A stretch of 64,000 nt of DNA, taken from NCBI RefSeq assembly GCF_035989285.1, contig NZ_CP108513.1:4092001-4156000 (forward strand). The letters run 5' to 3'. Below are positions 40,022 to 48,344 of the stretch, piece by piece; position 1 is the stretch's first letter; each line of letters opens with the position of its first letter. The notes beneath the pieces were generated by a model. It was not told the DNA's origin. It searched no databases and saw only the letters and a program-made list of their open reading frames with translations. The position numbers and the translations under genes are program-made. The DNA comes from Streptomyces sp. NBC_01235 (GTDB taxonomy: Bacteria; Actinomycetota; Actinomycetes; Streptomycetales; Streptomycetaceae).

Positions 40022-41476
40022 ATGACTTCGCAGCCGACCCTCACCAAGGCCGACTCCGGCCCCGGAGGCCCCGGAGAACCCGGTTCCGGGCTTCAGGCAG
40101 GTCTCAAGAACCGGCATCTGTCGATGATCGCCATCGGCGGTGTCATCGGTGCCGGACTGTTCGTCGGTTCCAGCTCCGGAATCGCCACCGCCGGACCCGG
40201 CATCCTTCTCTCCTACGCCCTCGTCGGCACGCTCGTGGTGCTGGTGATGCGGATGCTCGGAGAGATGTCCGCGGCCAATCCGACCTCCGGTTCGTTCTCC
40301 GCGCACGCGGACCGGGCGCTCGGACGCTGGGCCGGGTTCTCCATCGGCTGGCTGTACTGGTTCTTCTGGGTCGTCGTGCTCGCCGTGGAGGCCACGGCCG
40401 GCGCCAAGATCCTCGAAGGGTGGATTCCCGCCGTTCCGCAGTGGGGGTGGGCGCTCATCGTGATGGTGGTGCTGACCGCCACCAACCTCGTCTCCGTCGG
40501 GTCCTACGGCGAGTTCGAGTTCTGGTTCGCCGGGATCAAGGTCGTCGCGATCGGCGCGTTCATCGTGGTGGGCGGGCTCGCGGTGTTCGGCGTGCTGCCC
40601 GGTGTCGACAGCGACAAGGCCGGGCTCGGCAACCTCACGGACCACGGCGGCTTCCTGCCCAACGGGCCCGGCGCGATCCTCACCGGTGTGCTGCTCGTCG
40701 TCTTCTCCTTCATGGGCAGCGAGATCGCGACCCTCGCGGCCGGCGAGTCCGAGAACCCGCAGCGGGCCGTGACCAAGTCCACGAACAGCATCATCTGGCG
40801 GATCGGCGTCTTCTACCTCGGGTCGATCTTCGTCGTCGTCACGCTGCTGCCCTGGGACGACCCGTCCATCAAGGAGCAGGGTTCCTATGTCGCCGCCCTC
40901 GACTCCCTCGGCATCGCGCACGCCGGTCAGATCATGAACTTCATCGTGCTGACGTCTGTGCTGTCCTGTCTCAACTCCGGGCTCTACACGGCCTCCCGCA
41001 TGGCCTTCTCGCTCGGTGAGCGGGGCGACGCGCCGAAGGTCTTCGCCCGGACGACGAGCCGTGGTGTTCCCCTCGCGGCGATCGTCGCCTCCGTGGTGTT
41101 CGGGTTCGTCGCCGTCTTCTTCAACTACAGGTTCCCGGACTCCGTCTTCCTCTTCCTCGTGAACTCCAGTGGCGCCGTGGCCCTGTTCGTCTGGCTCGTG
41201 ATCTGCTTCTCGCAGCTGCGGATGCGGAAGATCATCCAGGCCGAGGCCCCGGAGAAGCTGGTCGTGCGGATGTGGCTGTACCCGTACCTGACCTGGGCGA
41301 CGGCCGCGCTGATCGTCTTCGTCCTCGGTTACATGCTGACCGACACCGAGGGGGAGAGCAGCGGGCGGACGACCGTGCTGCTGTCGTTGCTCGTCGCGGC
41401 GGTCGTGGTCCTCATCGCCTTCGTGAAGGAAGCCAGGATCAAGGCCGGCGTCAAGGACGAGGCCGAGATGAAGTAG
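40022..41476 (+). CDS. Amino acid permease, APC/AAT family
   Basis: 484 residues with 12 predicted spans. The signature LKNRHLSMIAIGGVIGAGLFVGSS splits as HLSMIAIGGVIGAGLF near residues 32-47, and GEMSAANPTSGSF near 80. It resembles GabP/CycA-type importers of GABA, D-Ala, Gly or aromatic amino acids; the substrate cannot be set from sequence. AAAGGAAGA lies about 11 nt upstream of the ATG. It is a single-gene unit ending in strong hairpins. Confidence 0.92.
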   Translation: MTSQPTLTKADSGPGGPGEPGSGLQAGLKNRHLSMIAIGGVIGAGLFVGSSSGIATAGPGILLSYALVGTLVVLVMRMLGEMSAANPTSGSFSAHADRALGRWAGFSIGWLYWFFWVVVLAVEATAGAKILEGWIPAVPQWGWALIVMVVLTATNLVSVGSYGEFEFWFAGIKVVAIGAFIVVGGLAVFGVLPGVDSDKAGLGNLTDHGGFLPNGPGAILTGVLLVVFSFMGSEIATLAAGESENPQRAVTKSTNSIIWRIGVFYLGSIFVVVTLLPWDDPSIKEQGSYVAALDSLGIAHAGQIMNFIVLTSVLSCLNSGLYTASRMAFSLGERGDAPKVFARTTSRGVPLAAIVASVVFGFVAVFFNYRFPDSVFLFLVNSSGAVALFVWLVICFSQLRMRKIIQAEAPEKLVVRMWLYPYLTWATAALIVFVLGYMLTDTEGESSGRTTVLLSLLVAAVVVLIAFVKEARIKAGVKDEAEMK

Positions 41477-41704
41477 CTCTCGGGAGTCCGCGAAAGACGT
41501 CGAGCCGCGCCGGCGGGTCGGGATGTCCAAGCGGAAGAAGACGCGCGAAGCAGGCCTGACACCGAACTGCACGCGGCGCGGTTCCGCCTGAATGACGGGC
41601 ACTTGCAGCCGACGGGGCGGAATCGTCTCTGCCGGGGACAGGACTCCGCCCGCGTGATGCTCGTCCCGGCAGGGCCGGACCCGGCTGGTGTCGAGGGCGT
41701 AAGA
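41477..41704. other. Intergenic stretch without supported gene
   Basis: Only a 22-codon ORF at 41523-41591 with no ribosome site or coding signature. It may contain gene debris. No repeats or RNA folds apart from the hairpins that follow. Confidence 0.4.
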
Positions 41705-41767
41705 CCTCCCGGACCGCCGGTCCGGGAGGCTGCCTGAGCCAGGAATCCCCCTCGTTCACGAGGGGGA
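41705..41767. terminator. Two strong hairpins between convergent genes
   Basis: 41705-41729 has a perfect 11-bp stem with a 3-nt loop; 41746-41767 has a perfect 9-bp stem with loop TTCA. They lie between the permease and the kinase ends. Confidence 0.9.
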
Positions 41768-41771
41768 GCAT

Positions 41772-43832
41772 TCACATCACCGTGAAACTGTCCTTGACCC
41801 TCTCGTAGGTCTTCAGGGCCGTCGTCTCGGTCTCGGGCTGGTACCAGGTGTTGATCTGGTACGACTTCCCGCTGTCGTTGAAGCCGAGGAGCCGGGCGTG
41901 CCACGGGGTGCCCTGGAGGGTGAAGGTGTACTCCCAGACGACCGCCGGCAGACCTCGGAACGTCGTCTCCTCCAGGCGGATCTTGCGGTAGTCCTGGCCC
42001 TGGTGGGCGTTGTGTTCGGAGGTCTGCCAGGCGTCCATGAGGTCACCGCGGGCCAGGGAGGACTTGGCGACGAGTTCCTGGGTGCCGTCGGGGGACGTGT
42101 AGTGCACCTCCGCGCCCGTCTTCACGTCCCGTCGCCAGTCCTTGGGCGTCGCCCACGCGAACCCACCGGCCTCCCTGTGCGCGCCCGCGGGCAGGCTCGG
42201 CGGCCTGAAGGTCCCCTCGACCGTGGGCGACGTCGAGGGGGTGGGGCCGGCGCCGACGCCTGAGCTGGTGGCGGACGCAGTGGCTGTGGCTGTGAGCGTG
42301 GCGGGGGACGGCTTGGGCGAGGAGCCGCCTGCCTGGTCGCCGCCGTCGTGCGAACCGGGGGCCGCCGCCAGCGCGATCGCGACGACCGTGCCGACGGCGA
42401 CGACACCGATGGCGGCCATCACACCGGTACGGCGACTGGTGAGCAGCCCGTGGCGACCCCGGCGGCGGGTGCCCCTGCGCCGCCCGGCAGTGGACGGGAC
42501 GGCCGGGCCTGGCAGTTCGCCGCCCGACGGTGTCTCCCCCCGCCGGGTCTCCGCGTCCGGGCGGCTGTACGCGTGCGGGTACGTGTGTGTGTACGTGTGC
42601 GGGGCGGGATCGGCCTGGCGGGTATGGCTTCCGTCCGGAGCCGGCCCGCGTTCGGTCAACGCCCGGGCTCGGACGAGGGAGACGCCCGACCGGGGGCGTG
42701 CGGTCACCTCATCCGGGCTCACCGCGCTCACCGGGCTCTCGGATTCCTGCGCCCCCTCCTCCTCGGAGTCCTCCCCCGTCACCGCTGCCGCCCCGCTCGG
42801 CCCCCCGGTCATCCCGCCCCCTGCCACGCCTCCCCCGTCCACCGTCAGTGTCGGGGTCGGGGGTGGGTGGGCTATGGGGTCGAGGGCCGATTCCAGATCG
42901 GTGAGGGCTGCGCGGACCGTGGGTTCCTTTTCCAGGAGGGAGGCGAGGATGTCACGCAACGGGCCCGCGTTGGCGGCGAGTTCGGGTTCCTCGTAGAGGA
43001 CGGCGTGCAGGGTCGCCAGCGTGGTGTCACGGGAGAAGGGGGAGTGGCCGGCCAGGGCGGCGCAGAGCGTGGCACCCAGGGACCACACGTCGGAAGGCGG
43101 GCCCTGCGGGCGGCCGGAGATGCGCTCGGGGGCCATGTAGTCGGGGGAACCGACGAGCATGCCGACCATGGTCAACGCCTTCGCGTCCTGGATCGCGGCG
43201 ATGCCGAAGTCGGTGAGGACGACGCGCCGTCCGCCGCCCCTGTCCCTGCTCCCCGTGTCCTCCACCAGCACGTTGCCCGGTTTGATGTCGCGGTGCAGGA
43301 CGCCCCTCGCATGGACCTGGCGCAGTGCCGTGACCAGGCCGAGGCCGATGCGGGCGGTCTCGTGCGGCCCCAGTGGCCCTTCCTCGGCCATGATCCGCTC
43401 GAGGGAGCGGCCGGCGACCAACTCCATGACGATCCAGAGGCGTTCGCCCTCGTCCACGACGTCGTAGACGCGCACCACGTTGGGATGGTCGATGCGGGCG
43501 GTGGCCCTGGCCTCGCGCAGGGTGCGTTCGCGGCGGGTGCGGGTGTCCTCGGAGTCGAGGCCGTCGATGCGTATTTCCTTCACCGCGACCTGCCGGTCGA
43601 GCACCTCGTCGGTGGCTCGCCACACCCGCCCCATTCCCCCCTGGCCGATACTCTCGACCAGCCGATAGCGCCCCGTCACCAGTAACCCTGGAAAACCGCC
43701 ACTCCCTGGATTCCCCGCTCCCCCCGCATTCCCCGAGTTCTCCGGATTCCCCGCGTTTCCCGAATTTCCCGGCAATCCGCTGCACCCCCTCGACTGCTCT
43801 CCACTGCCCGGCCCCTGAAACACAATAGTCAC
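41772..43832 (-). CDS. Membrane-anchored Ser/Thr protein kinase (PknB type)
   Basis: About 686 residues if started at the GTG at 43830-43832. Kinase domain: YRLVESIGQGGMGRVW, AVKEI (Lys), HRDIKPGN (catalytic loop), LTDFGIAA (DFG), and GSPDYMAPER. A disordered Pro/Ser/His-rich segment leads to one membrane span (VMAAIGVVAVGTVVAIALAA) near residue 470. The outer C-terminal domain (about 530-686) is a conserved-looking sensor ending FTVM. The N-terminal 50 residues are a Gly/Asn/Pro collagen-like stretch with lower GC at codon ends. The true start could be the GTG at 43679, giving 635 residues. It stands divergent from the LPXTG gene. Confidence 0.88.
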   Translation of the reverse strand: MTIVFQGPGSGEQSRGCSGLPGNSGNAGNPENSGNAGGAGNPGSGGFPGLLVTGRYRLVESIGQGGMGRVWRATDEVLDRQVAVKEIRIDGLDSEDTRTRRERTLREARATARIDHPNVVRVYDVVDEGERLWIVMELVAGRSLERIMAEEGPLGPHETARIGLGLVTALRQVHARGVLHRDIKPGNVLVEDTGSRDRGGGRRVVLTDFGIAAIQDAKALTMVGMLVGSPDYMAPERISGRPQGPPSDVWSLGATLCAALAGHSPFSRDTTLATLHAVLYEEPELAANAGPLRDILASLLEKEPTVRAALTDLESALDPIAHPPPTPTLTVDGGGVAGGGMTGGPSGAAAVTGEDSEEEGAQESESPVSAVSPDEVTARPRSGVSLVRARALTERGPAPDGSHTRQADPAPHTYTHTYPHAYSRPDAETRRGETPSGGELPGPAVPSTAGRRRGTRRRGRHGLLTSRRTGVMAAIGVVAVGTVVAIALAAAPGSHDGGDQAGGSSPKPSPATLTATATASATSSGVGAGPTPSTSPTVEGTFRPPSLPAGAHREAGGFAWATPKDWRRDVKTGAEVHYTSPDGTQELVAKSSLARGDLMDAWQTSEHNAHQGQDYRKIRLEETTFRGLPAVVWEYTFTLQGTPWHARLLGFNDSGKSYQINTWYQPETETTALKTYERVKDSFTVM

Positions 43833-43919
43833 ACTTAGTGGCGTACCAGCATAGTGCGGAGAAATCTTGTGGTACCTCTTCAAGTACTGTGAATTCAGGC
43901 GCAGCCAAGGGGGACGAAC

Positions 43920-44633
43920 ATGAGTTCTCGTCGTGCGACGACCATCGCCGGATCGCTGGTCACGGCATCTTTCTCGGCAGTGTTGATCCTTTCCTTCCCT
44001 GCCGGGGCGGACGACCAGGGCCCTGGCAGCAGCAAGGGGGGAAAGCCCGTCGACGAGGCACCTGCGGGTGTGAGGACGACGACCCTGCTGCCGGAGCGGA
44101 TCTCCGTCGACAACAGTTCCGGTAAAACGGCGATCACCGCCACGGTGAAGAACGAGGGGACCAAGGACAGCGGACAGACAAGGCTTTTGGTCGTCGGGTT
44201 CGACGGGCTCACGGTCAAAAGCGTTCAGGGATGTTCCGCCATTGCGGAGAAAGATCTTCCGGAAGGATCCAACAGCGGTTTCTCCTGCCCCATCGACAAT
44301 CTCGCGGCCGGGGCGTCGAAGTCGTACGCCGTCGACGCGACCTTCGATCTGAGCAAGACCGGGAAGATCTGTCTGCCCGTCCAGAGCAGCGACGGGAAGA
44401 AGACGTTCTGGCAGCAGGGCCCGGTGCCGTTCGGTACGACGAACCCGTCGCCGAACGCGCCCGCCACCCCGCTGCTCCTCGGCACCGACAACACACCCGT
44501 GGCCCCCGGCGGCGACGAGCTGCCGAAGACCGGCGTCGGACGGGATCTGCTGCCGCTCGGCGCGGCCGGAGCGACGCTGCTCGCGGCGGGTACGGCGGGC
44601 CTGTGGTGGTCCCGGCGACGTCGGGAGAGCTGA
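43920..44633 (+). CDS. LPXTG-type cell-wall-anchored protein
   Basis: 237 residues. A signal peptide at 1-30 ends in SFPAGADD. The middle is a beta-rich domain (about 45-170), with Cys in GCSAIA, SCPID and ICLPV. A Pro/Asn-rich spacer follows. The C-terminal sorting signal is complete: LPKTG near residue 201, a hydrophobic span and SRRRRES. A class-C/F-type sortase would attach it to peptidoglycan. GGGGGA lies 7 nt before the ATG. The adjacent divergent kinase may share its promoter region. Function unknown. Confidence 0.88.
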   Translation: MSSRRATTIAGSLVTASFSAVLILSFPAGADDQGPGSSKGGKPVDEAPAGVRTTTLLPERISVDNSSGKTAITATVKNEGTKDSGQTRLLVVGFDGLTVKSVQGCSAIAEKDLPEGSNSGFSCPIDNLAAGASKSYAVDATFDLSKTGKICLPVQSSDGKKTFWQQGPVPFGTTNPSPNAPATPLLLGTDNTPVAPGGDELPKTGVGRDLLPLGAAGATLLAAGTAGLWWSRRRRES

Positions 44634-44652
44634 CCTGGCGCGAAGGACGAGA

Positions 44653-44701
44653 GATGATGGCCGGTCGGCCTGACGAGTTGTCAGGCCGACCGGCCATCAT
44701 C
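44653..44701. terminator. 22-bp perfect hairpin, bidirectional terminator
   Basis: Arms 44653-44674 and 44680-44701 are perfect complements with a 5-nt loop (GAGTT). They lie between the LPXTG gene and bioY. Confidence 0.95.
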
Positions 44702-44722
44702 TTCGGGAACCGCTGGAGTCCG

Positions 44723-45304
44723 TTACCGCTTGACGAGCTTCCAGGCCGTCGGCAGCAACCCCATCGCCAGGATCGCCTTGATCGCGTCGCCGATCAGGAA
44801 CGGGGTGAGGCCTGCCGCGATCGCGGCGGAGGCGGAGATGCCGGCGGCGTAGGCCAGGTACGGAACGCCGACGGCGTAGATGATGGCCTCGCCCAGCAGC
44901 ATCGCGCCCGCCGTGCGCAGCATGGAGCGGTCGGCGCCTCGGCGGGCCAGGGTGCCGACGGCGGCGGACGCGAGGATCATGCCGAGGATGTAGCCGAAGG
45001 AGACGGAGAGGCCGGAGGCACCTCCGGCGAACCACGGCACGCCGGCGAGACCGGCCAGTGCGTAGACGGCGAGCGCGGAGACTCCGCGGCGGGCGCCGAG
45101 GGACGTGCCGACGAGCAGCGCGGCGAAGGTCTGGCCCGTGACCGGGACCGGGGTGCCGGGGACCGGGACCGCGATCTGGGCGGCGAGGCCGGTGAGCGCG
45201 GCGCCTCCGAGGACGAGTGCGATGTCCCGGACACGGGAGGCGGGGAGCAGGTCGGCGAGGACCTGTCCGGGGAGAGCGGGGGTGGCGGCTGCGGTGCTGC
45301 TCAT
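44723..45304 (-). CDS. bioY: BioY biotin transporter substrate-binding component
   Basis: 193 residues, six hydrophobic segments. AAQIAVPVPGTPVPVTGQTFAALL splits as QIAVPVPGTPVPVTGQTF near residue 43, the BioY signature, with GVPWFAGGASG near 88. It is the S-component of an ECF transporter for biotin. No EcfA or EcfT is adjacent, so it either borrows a shared energising module or works alone. ATG 45302-45304, GCGGAG 5 nt upstream. Confidence 0.93.
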   Translation of the reverse strand: MSSTAAATPALPGQVLADLLPASRVRDIALVLGGAALTGLAAQIAVPVPGTPVPVTGQTFAALLVGTSLGARRGVSALAVYALAGLAGVPWFAGGASGLSVSFGYILGMILASAAVGTLARRGADRSMLRTAGAMLLGEAIIYAVGVPYLAYAAGISASAAIAAGLTPFLIGDAIKAILAMGLLPTAWKLVKR

Positions 45305-45591
45305 GGGGACTCCGCGGGTCGGGGTGGATCGGGACACGGTGACGCTATCCCAGGGGCATGCGGCCGCTCACCGTCAGTAGTCGACAAACGGGCGTTCGGG
45401 CGCTTGGTGGGCTCCGGACAAAGCGTGGGGGTTACACGCGGTACGAGGTGACCCCGGTCACTGAGGTGGCGTGGCTCGGGATACGAAAGCGCCCTGTGCG
45501 CTCTCTGTAGGGTTTCACCAATCGAACAGCGGCCGTCTCGCCCGTCGGTCGCCATCTGGGCAGGGCTGGTCCGCTTTGCTAGCTTCGAGCC
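45305..45591. other. Divergent bioY / sulfur-locus intergenic region
   Basis: 287 bp. At 45557-45585 lies a -35/-10-like pair (TGGGCA, 17 bp, TAGCTT) pointing right; its expected start of transcription is about 45592. Nothing else could be assigned. Confidence 0.45.
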
Positions 45592-45684
45592 ATGGTTGCC
45601 CAGGCCCAGGCCCTGAACTTCTCGTCGCGTCGCCATGTCGACCTGCGACGTGTGGGCGCGGCCGCCTGTCGCCCTCCGGTGTGA
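45592..45684 (+). CDS. Putative sulfur-locus leader peptide (RRHVDL type)
   Basis: 30 residues. It contains SSRRHVDLRRV followed by AAACR. This Arg-Arg-His-Val-Asp-Leu signature with a late Cys is typical of the short 'putative leader peptides' I know ahead of sulfur-assimilation genes in actinobacteria. The predicted start of transcription coincides with its ATG, so it may be translated without a leader. It ends 85 bp before the ROK regulator. The single Cys near the end fits a ribosome-stalling sensor. The role is inferred from motif and context. Confidence 0.6.
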   Translation: MVAQAQALNFSSRRHVDLRRVGAAACRPPV

Positions 45685-45769
45685 GGCGGGCGGAGCCGAT
45701 CATCCGGCGCGCCGCGCTCCACAGACGGCGCAGTGTCGGACCGGCTCCCGACTTCCGAGGAAGTTCCCC

Positions 45770-47029
45770 ATGCCCCGTACCGCGGCTCCTGCCGCCCTGG
45801 CCTCTCCCTCCTCTCCCCCTTCTCCCTCTTCGCCTTCGTTCACGTCCTCTCCCGTCACCCGGGTCGCCGACAGCGACCGGCGGCGCACCAGCGCCAGTGT
45901 GATCCTGCGGTCCGTACTGGAGCACGGGCCGGTCGCGCGCTCCACCATCGCCCGGCTGACCGGGCTGTCCCCTGCCTCCGTCACCGAGCACTGCGCCCGG
46001 CTCGCCGGGCTGGGGCTGATCCGGGAGGCGGCCGCGCCCCGGCGCAGCAACGGGGTGGGCCGTCCGCACGTTCCCGTGGATCTGGACGACTCGCGGTTCC
46101 TGGTGGGCGGGGTGCATGTGGCGGTGCCGTACACGACCGTCTCGCTGCTGGATCTGCGTGGACGGGTCGTGGCGCGGCGGGAGTTGAAGCATCGAAGTGC
46201 CGACCCGGGCGAGGTGCTGGCGCGGGCCGCCGACGGGCTCGGTGCCCTGCTGGGCGAGGCTCCCGGCTGCCGGGCTCTCGGGGTGGGGGTCGCCGTGGGC
46301 GGCTGGGTGGACCGGGATGCGGGGACCGTCGTCGAGCATCCGCTGCTGGGCTGGCGGGAGGTGCCGGTGCGGGAGGCGGTCGGTGCGCGCATCGGACTGC
46401 CGGTCCATGTGGACGGGCACGCGCGGTCGTTGGTCAACGCGGAGCGGTTGTTCGGGCGGACGCGCGGCAGCCGCAGTGTGCTGCAACTGTTCGTGGGGAA
46501 CATGGTCGACGCGGCGTTCGCCACCCATGACGAGGTGCACCACGGGCCGCGTTCACAGGCGGGCGCGATCGCGCATCTGCCGTTGGCCGGCGGCACGGAG
46601 CCCTGCGACTGCGGGCGGGTCGGCTGCCTTCAAGTGGAGCTGAGCGAGCGGACGTTGTGCCGGCGGGCGCGGGAGGCGGGGGTGATCGACGGGGTGAACC
46701 CGATGCACGTCCTCGCTGCGGCGGACGCCGGGAACCCGGTCGCCGCAGGGCTGTTGCGGGAGCGGGCGCGGATGGTGGGGCGGGCGGCCGGGCTGCTGCT
46801 GGACGTGCTCAATCCGGAGCGGGTCGTCGTCGCCGAGGTGGGGGTGCTGTTCCGGGAGGACTGTCTGGCCGCGCTGCGGGAGGAGGTCGGGGCGGGGCGT
46901 TCCGCCGCTGTCTCGCGGAGCAGTTTCCCCGACTCCGTGCTCGCCGTGGCGGGCGGGGCGGTGGCGCTGGACGTGCTCTACCGGGATCCGCTGGCCTCGT
47001 CCCCGGGCGCCTCACCTGAACCGAGTTAA
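45770..47029 (+). CDS. ROK-family transcriptional regulator
   Basis: 419 residues. A Pro/Ser-rich 30-residue start, then a winged helix-turn-helix (STIARLTGLSPASVTEHCARL near residues 62-82, read as two runs). The ROK sugar-kinase-like domain follows, with zinc motif CDCGRVGCLQ near 278. ROK regulators usually respond to sugars. Here it heads an organosulfur locus and probably controls it; the ligand is unknown. ATG 45770-45772, with GAGGAA 7 nt before it. The frame is open upstream across the leader, but with no support. Confidence 0.88.
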   Translation: MPRTAAPAALASPSSPPSPSSPSFTSSPVTRVADSDRRRTSASVILRSVLEHGPVARSTIARLTGLSPASVTEHCARLAGLGLIREAAAPRRSNGVGRPHVPVDLDDSRFLVGGVHVAVPYTTVSLLDLRGRVVARRELKHRSADPGEVLARAADGLGALLGEAPGCRALGVGVAVGGWVDRDAGTVVEHPLLGWREVPVREAVGARIGLPVHVDGHARSLVNAERLFGRTRGSRSVLQLFVGNMVDAAFATHDEVHHGPRSQAGAIAHLPLAGGTEPCDCGRVGCLQVELSERTLCRRAREAGVIDGVNPMHVLAAADAGNPVAAGLLRERARMVGRAAGLLLDVLNPERVVVAEVGVLFREDCLAALREEVGAGRSAAVSRSSFPDSVLAVAGGAVALDVLYRDPLASSPGASPEPS

Positions 47030-47046
47030 TTCAGAAACTCCGAATA

Positions 47047-47076
47047 TTGACAGGCCTTGCACGTGGACAGGAACAT
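47047..47076 (+). promoter_or_regulatory. Promoter for the polycysteine leader and transport genes
   Basis: A perfect TTGACA at 47047-47052 and, 18 bp on, GAACAT (47071-47076) as a weak -10. The expected start of transcription is about 47082-47084, at the ATG of the tiny ORF. Confidence 0.5.
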
Positions 47077-47083
47077 TCTTCCC

Positions 47084-47110
47084 ATGAGCTGTCGCACCTT
47101 CTGTTGCTGA
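47084..47110 (+). CDS. Polycysteine leader peptide MSCRTFCC
   Basis: Eight codons with Cys at positions 3, 7 and 8 and a TGA stop. It lies directly under a TTGACA promoter so that translation may begin at the 5' end of the mRNA. A 7-bp GC hairpin (GGCGCGC/GCGCGCC) starts 7 nt after the stop. In mycobacteria, leaderless polycysteine ORFs attenuate downstream operons according to cysteine supply. This one precedes sulfonate-type transport genes, which makes the same role likely. Confidence 0.6.
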   Translation: MSCRTFCC

Positions 47111-47116
47111 CGCCCC

Positions 47117-47135
47117 GGCGCGCCGGGAGCGCGCC
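47117..47135 (+). promoter_or_regulatory. Candidate attenuator hairpin
   Basis: GGCGCGC, loop CGGGA, GCGCGCC: a 7-bp all-GC stem, immediately after the polycysteine ORF and followed by a pyrimidine-rich tract. Confidence 0.5.
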
Positions 47136-47271
47136 CCTTCTCCCGCCTTTCCCAGTGTGGATTCCTCGCGTGAGGTCGTTTCCTCGGGCCCTGTCGTGCC
47201 CCGAATTCCAACTGACTTCCGCCTGGCTTCACGCCTGCCTTTCGCCGCCGTTTTCCCTTGGGGGTCCTCCC

Positions 47272-48339
47272 ATGCCCGTTTCCCGTACGTCCGGTGTCGA
47301 CCGGCGCCTCTTCCTCGCCTCTCTGCTCGGCGCCGCCGCCGGTGTCGCGGGGCTCAGCGGCTGCGCCGAGAGCAGTGCCGCCACCGGCGGTGAGGGCGCC
47401 TCGGCCGCGTCGCTCGCCGACAAGGTGCCCGCCGGCACCAGCCTGAAGATCGCCTCCTACCAGAACGTCCAGCAGCTGGAGTTCAAGCTGGCGAAACTGC
47501 CCGAGCTGCCGTTCACGGTGTCGAGTTGGGTGAACATCGGGGCGGGTCCCGATGTCATCAACGCCTTCCGCTCGAAGTCCCTGGACCTCGCCAACAACGC
47601 GGGAATTCCACCGATCCAGGCGTATTACCAGGGATTCGACGCGAAGATCGTCGCGATCGACATCACGCGCAAGCCGAACTATCTCTTCGCCACCAAGCCC
47701 GGCAGCGACATCCGGAGCGTCGAGGACTTCCGGGGCAGGAAGCTGGCGTTCTCGCAGGGGCAGGCGCAGGGTGTCGTCCTGCTGCGGGCGCTGAAGAAGG
47801 CGGGCCTGAAGTACGACGACGTGAAGCTGGTCCCGCTGACCAGCAACCAGTTCTTCACCGCCCTGCAGTCGGGCCAGGTGGACATCGCCCCGCTCGCCAA
47901 CCAGCAGGCCCCGGCCTATCTCAAGCAGTACGAGTCCAAGGGCGCCCGCGCCATCGCCACGGACGTGGTCGACCTGCTCAACCTGCTGTGGGCGCCGGTG
48001 TCCGTGCTGAACGACGAGGCGAAGGCGGCGGCGGTCGCCGCGTACATCCCGCGGTGGGCGCAGGGCCAGGTCTGGCAGTACGAGAACCCGGACGTCTGGA
48101 ACGAGGAGTTCTACGTCAAGACCCAGAACCTGACCCTCGAGCAGGCCAAGTCGATCACCGCACTCGCCAACAAGCCGCTTTTCCCGCCGAGTTGGGGCGA
48201 GGCGATCAAGTGGGAGCAGGAGACCGCGGACCTGCTCGCGGAGGGCGGCTTCGTGAAGAAGTTCGACGTCTCCTCGCTCTTCGACCACCGCTTCGAGGGC
48301 ATCGCCGCGAAGTCCGTGGCGGCCGAGTACAGGAGTTGA
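47272..48339 (+). CDS. ABC transporter substrate-binding lipoprotein, sulfonate/nitrate type
   Basis: 355 residues. The signal has a twin-arginine stretch (DRRLFLASLL) and a lipobox ending at C31 (GLSGC), so it is probably exported folded and lipid-anchored. The body is an NMT1/SsuA-like fold: LKIASYQNVQQ, DVINAFRSKSLDLANNAG, and FRGRKLAFSQGQAQG. It would capture sulfonates or related organosulfur compounds. The ATG at 47272 follows a GGGGGT site. The permease starts 5 bp after its stop. Confidence 0.87.
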   Translation: MPVSRTSGVDRRLFLASLLGAAAGVAGLSGCAESSAATGGEGASAASLADKVPAGTSLKIASYQNVQQLEFKLAKLPELPFTVSSWVNIGAGPDVINAFRSKSLDLANNAGIPPIQAYYQGFDAKIVAIDITRKPNYLFATKPGSDIRSVEDFRGRKLAFSQGQAQGVVLLRALKKAGLKYDDVKLVPLTSNQFFTALQSGQVDIAPLANQQAPAYLKQYESKGARAIATDVVDLLNLLWAPVSVLNDEAKAAAVAAYIPRWAQGQVWQYENPDVWNEEFYVKTQNLTLEQAKSITALANKPLFPPSWGEAIKWEQETADLLAEGGFVKKFDVSSLFDHRFEGIAAKSVAAEYRS

Positions 48340-48344
48340 CCGTC

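Noticed and set aside
41523..41591. 22-codon ORF after the permease
   Set aside because: No ribosome site, no motif, and no coding bias in a short frame.
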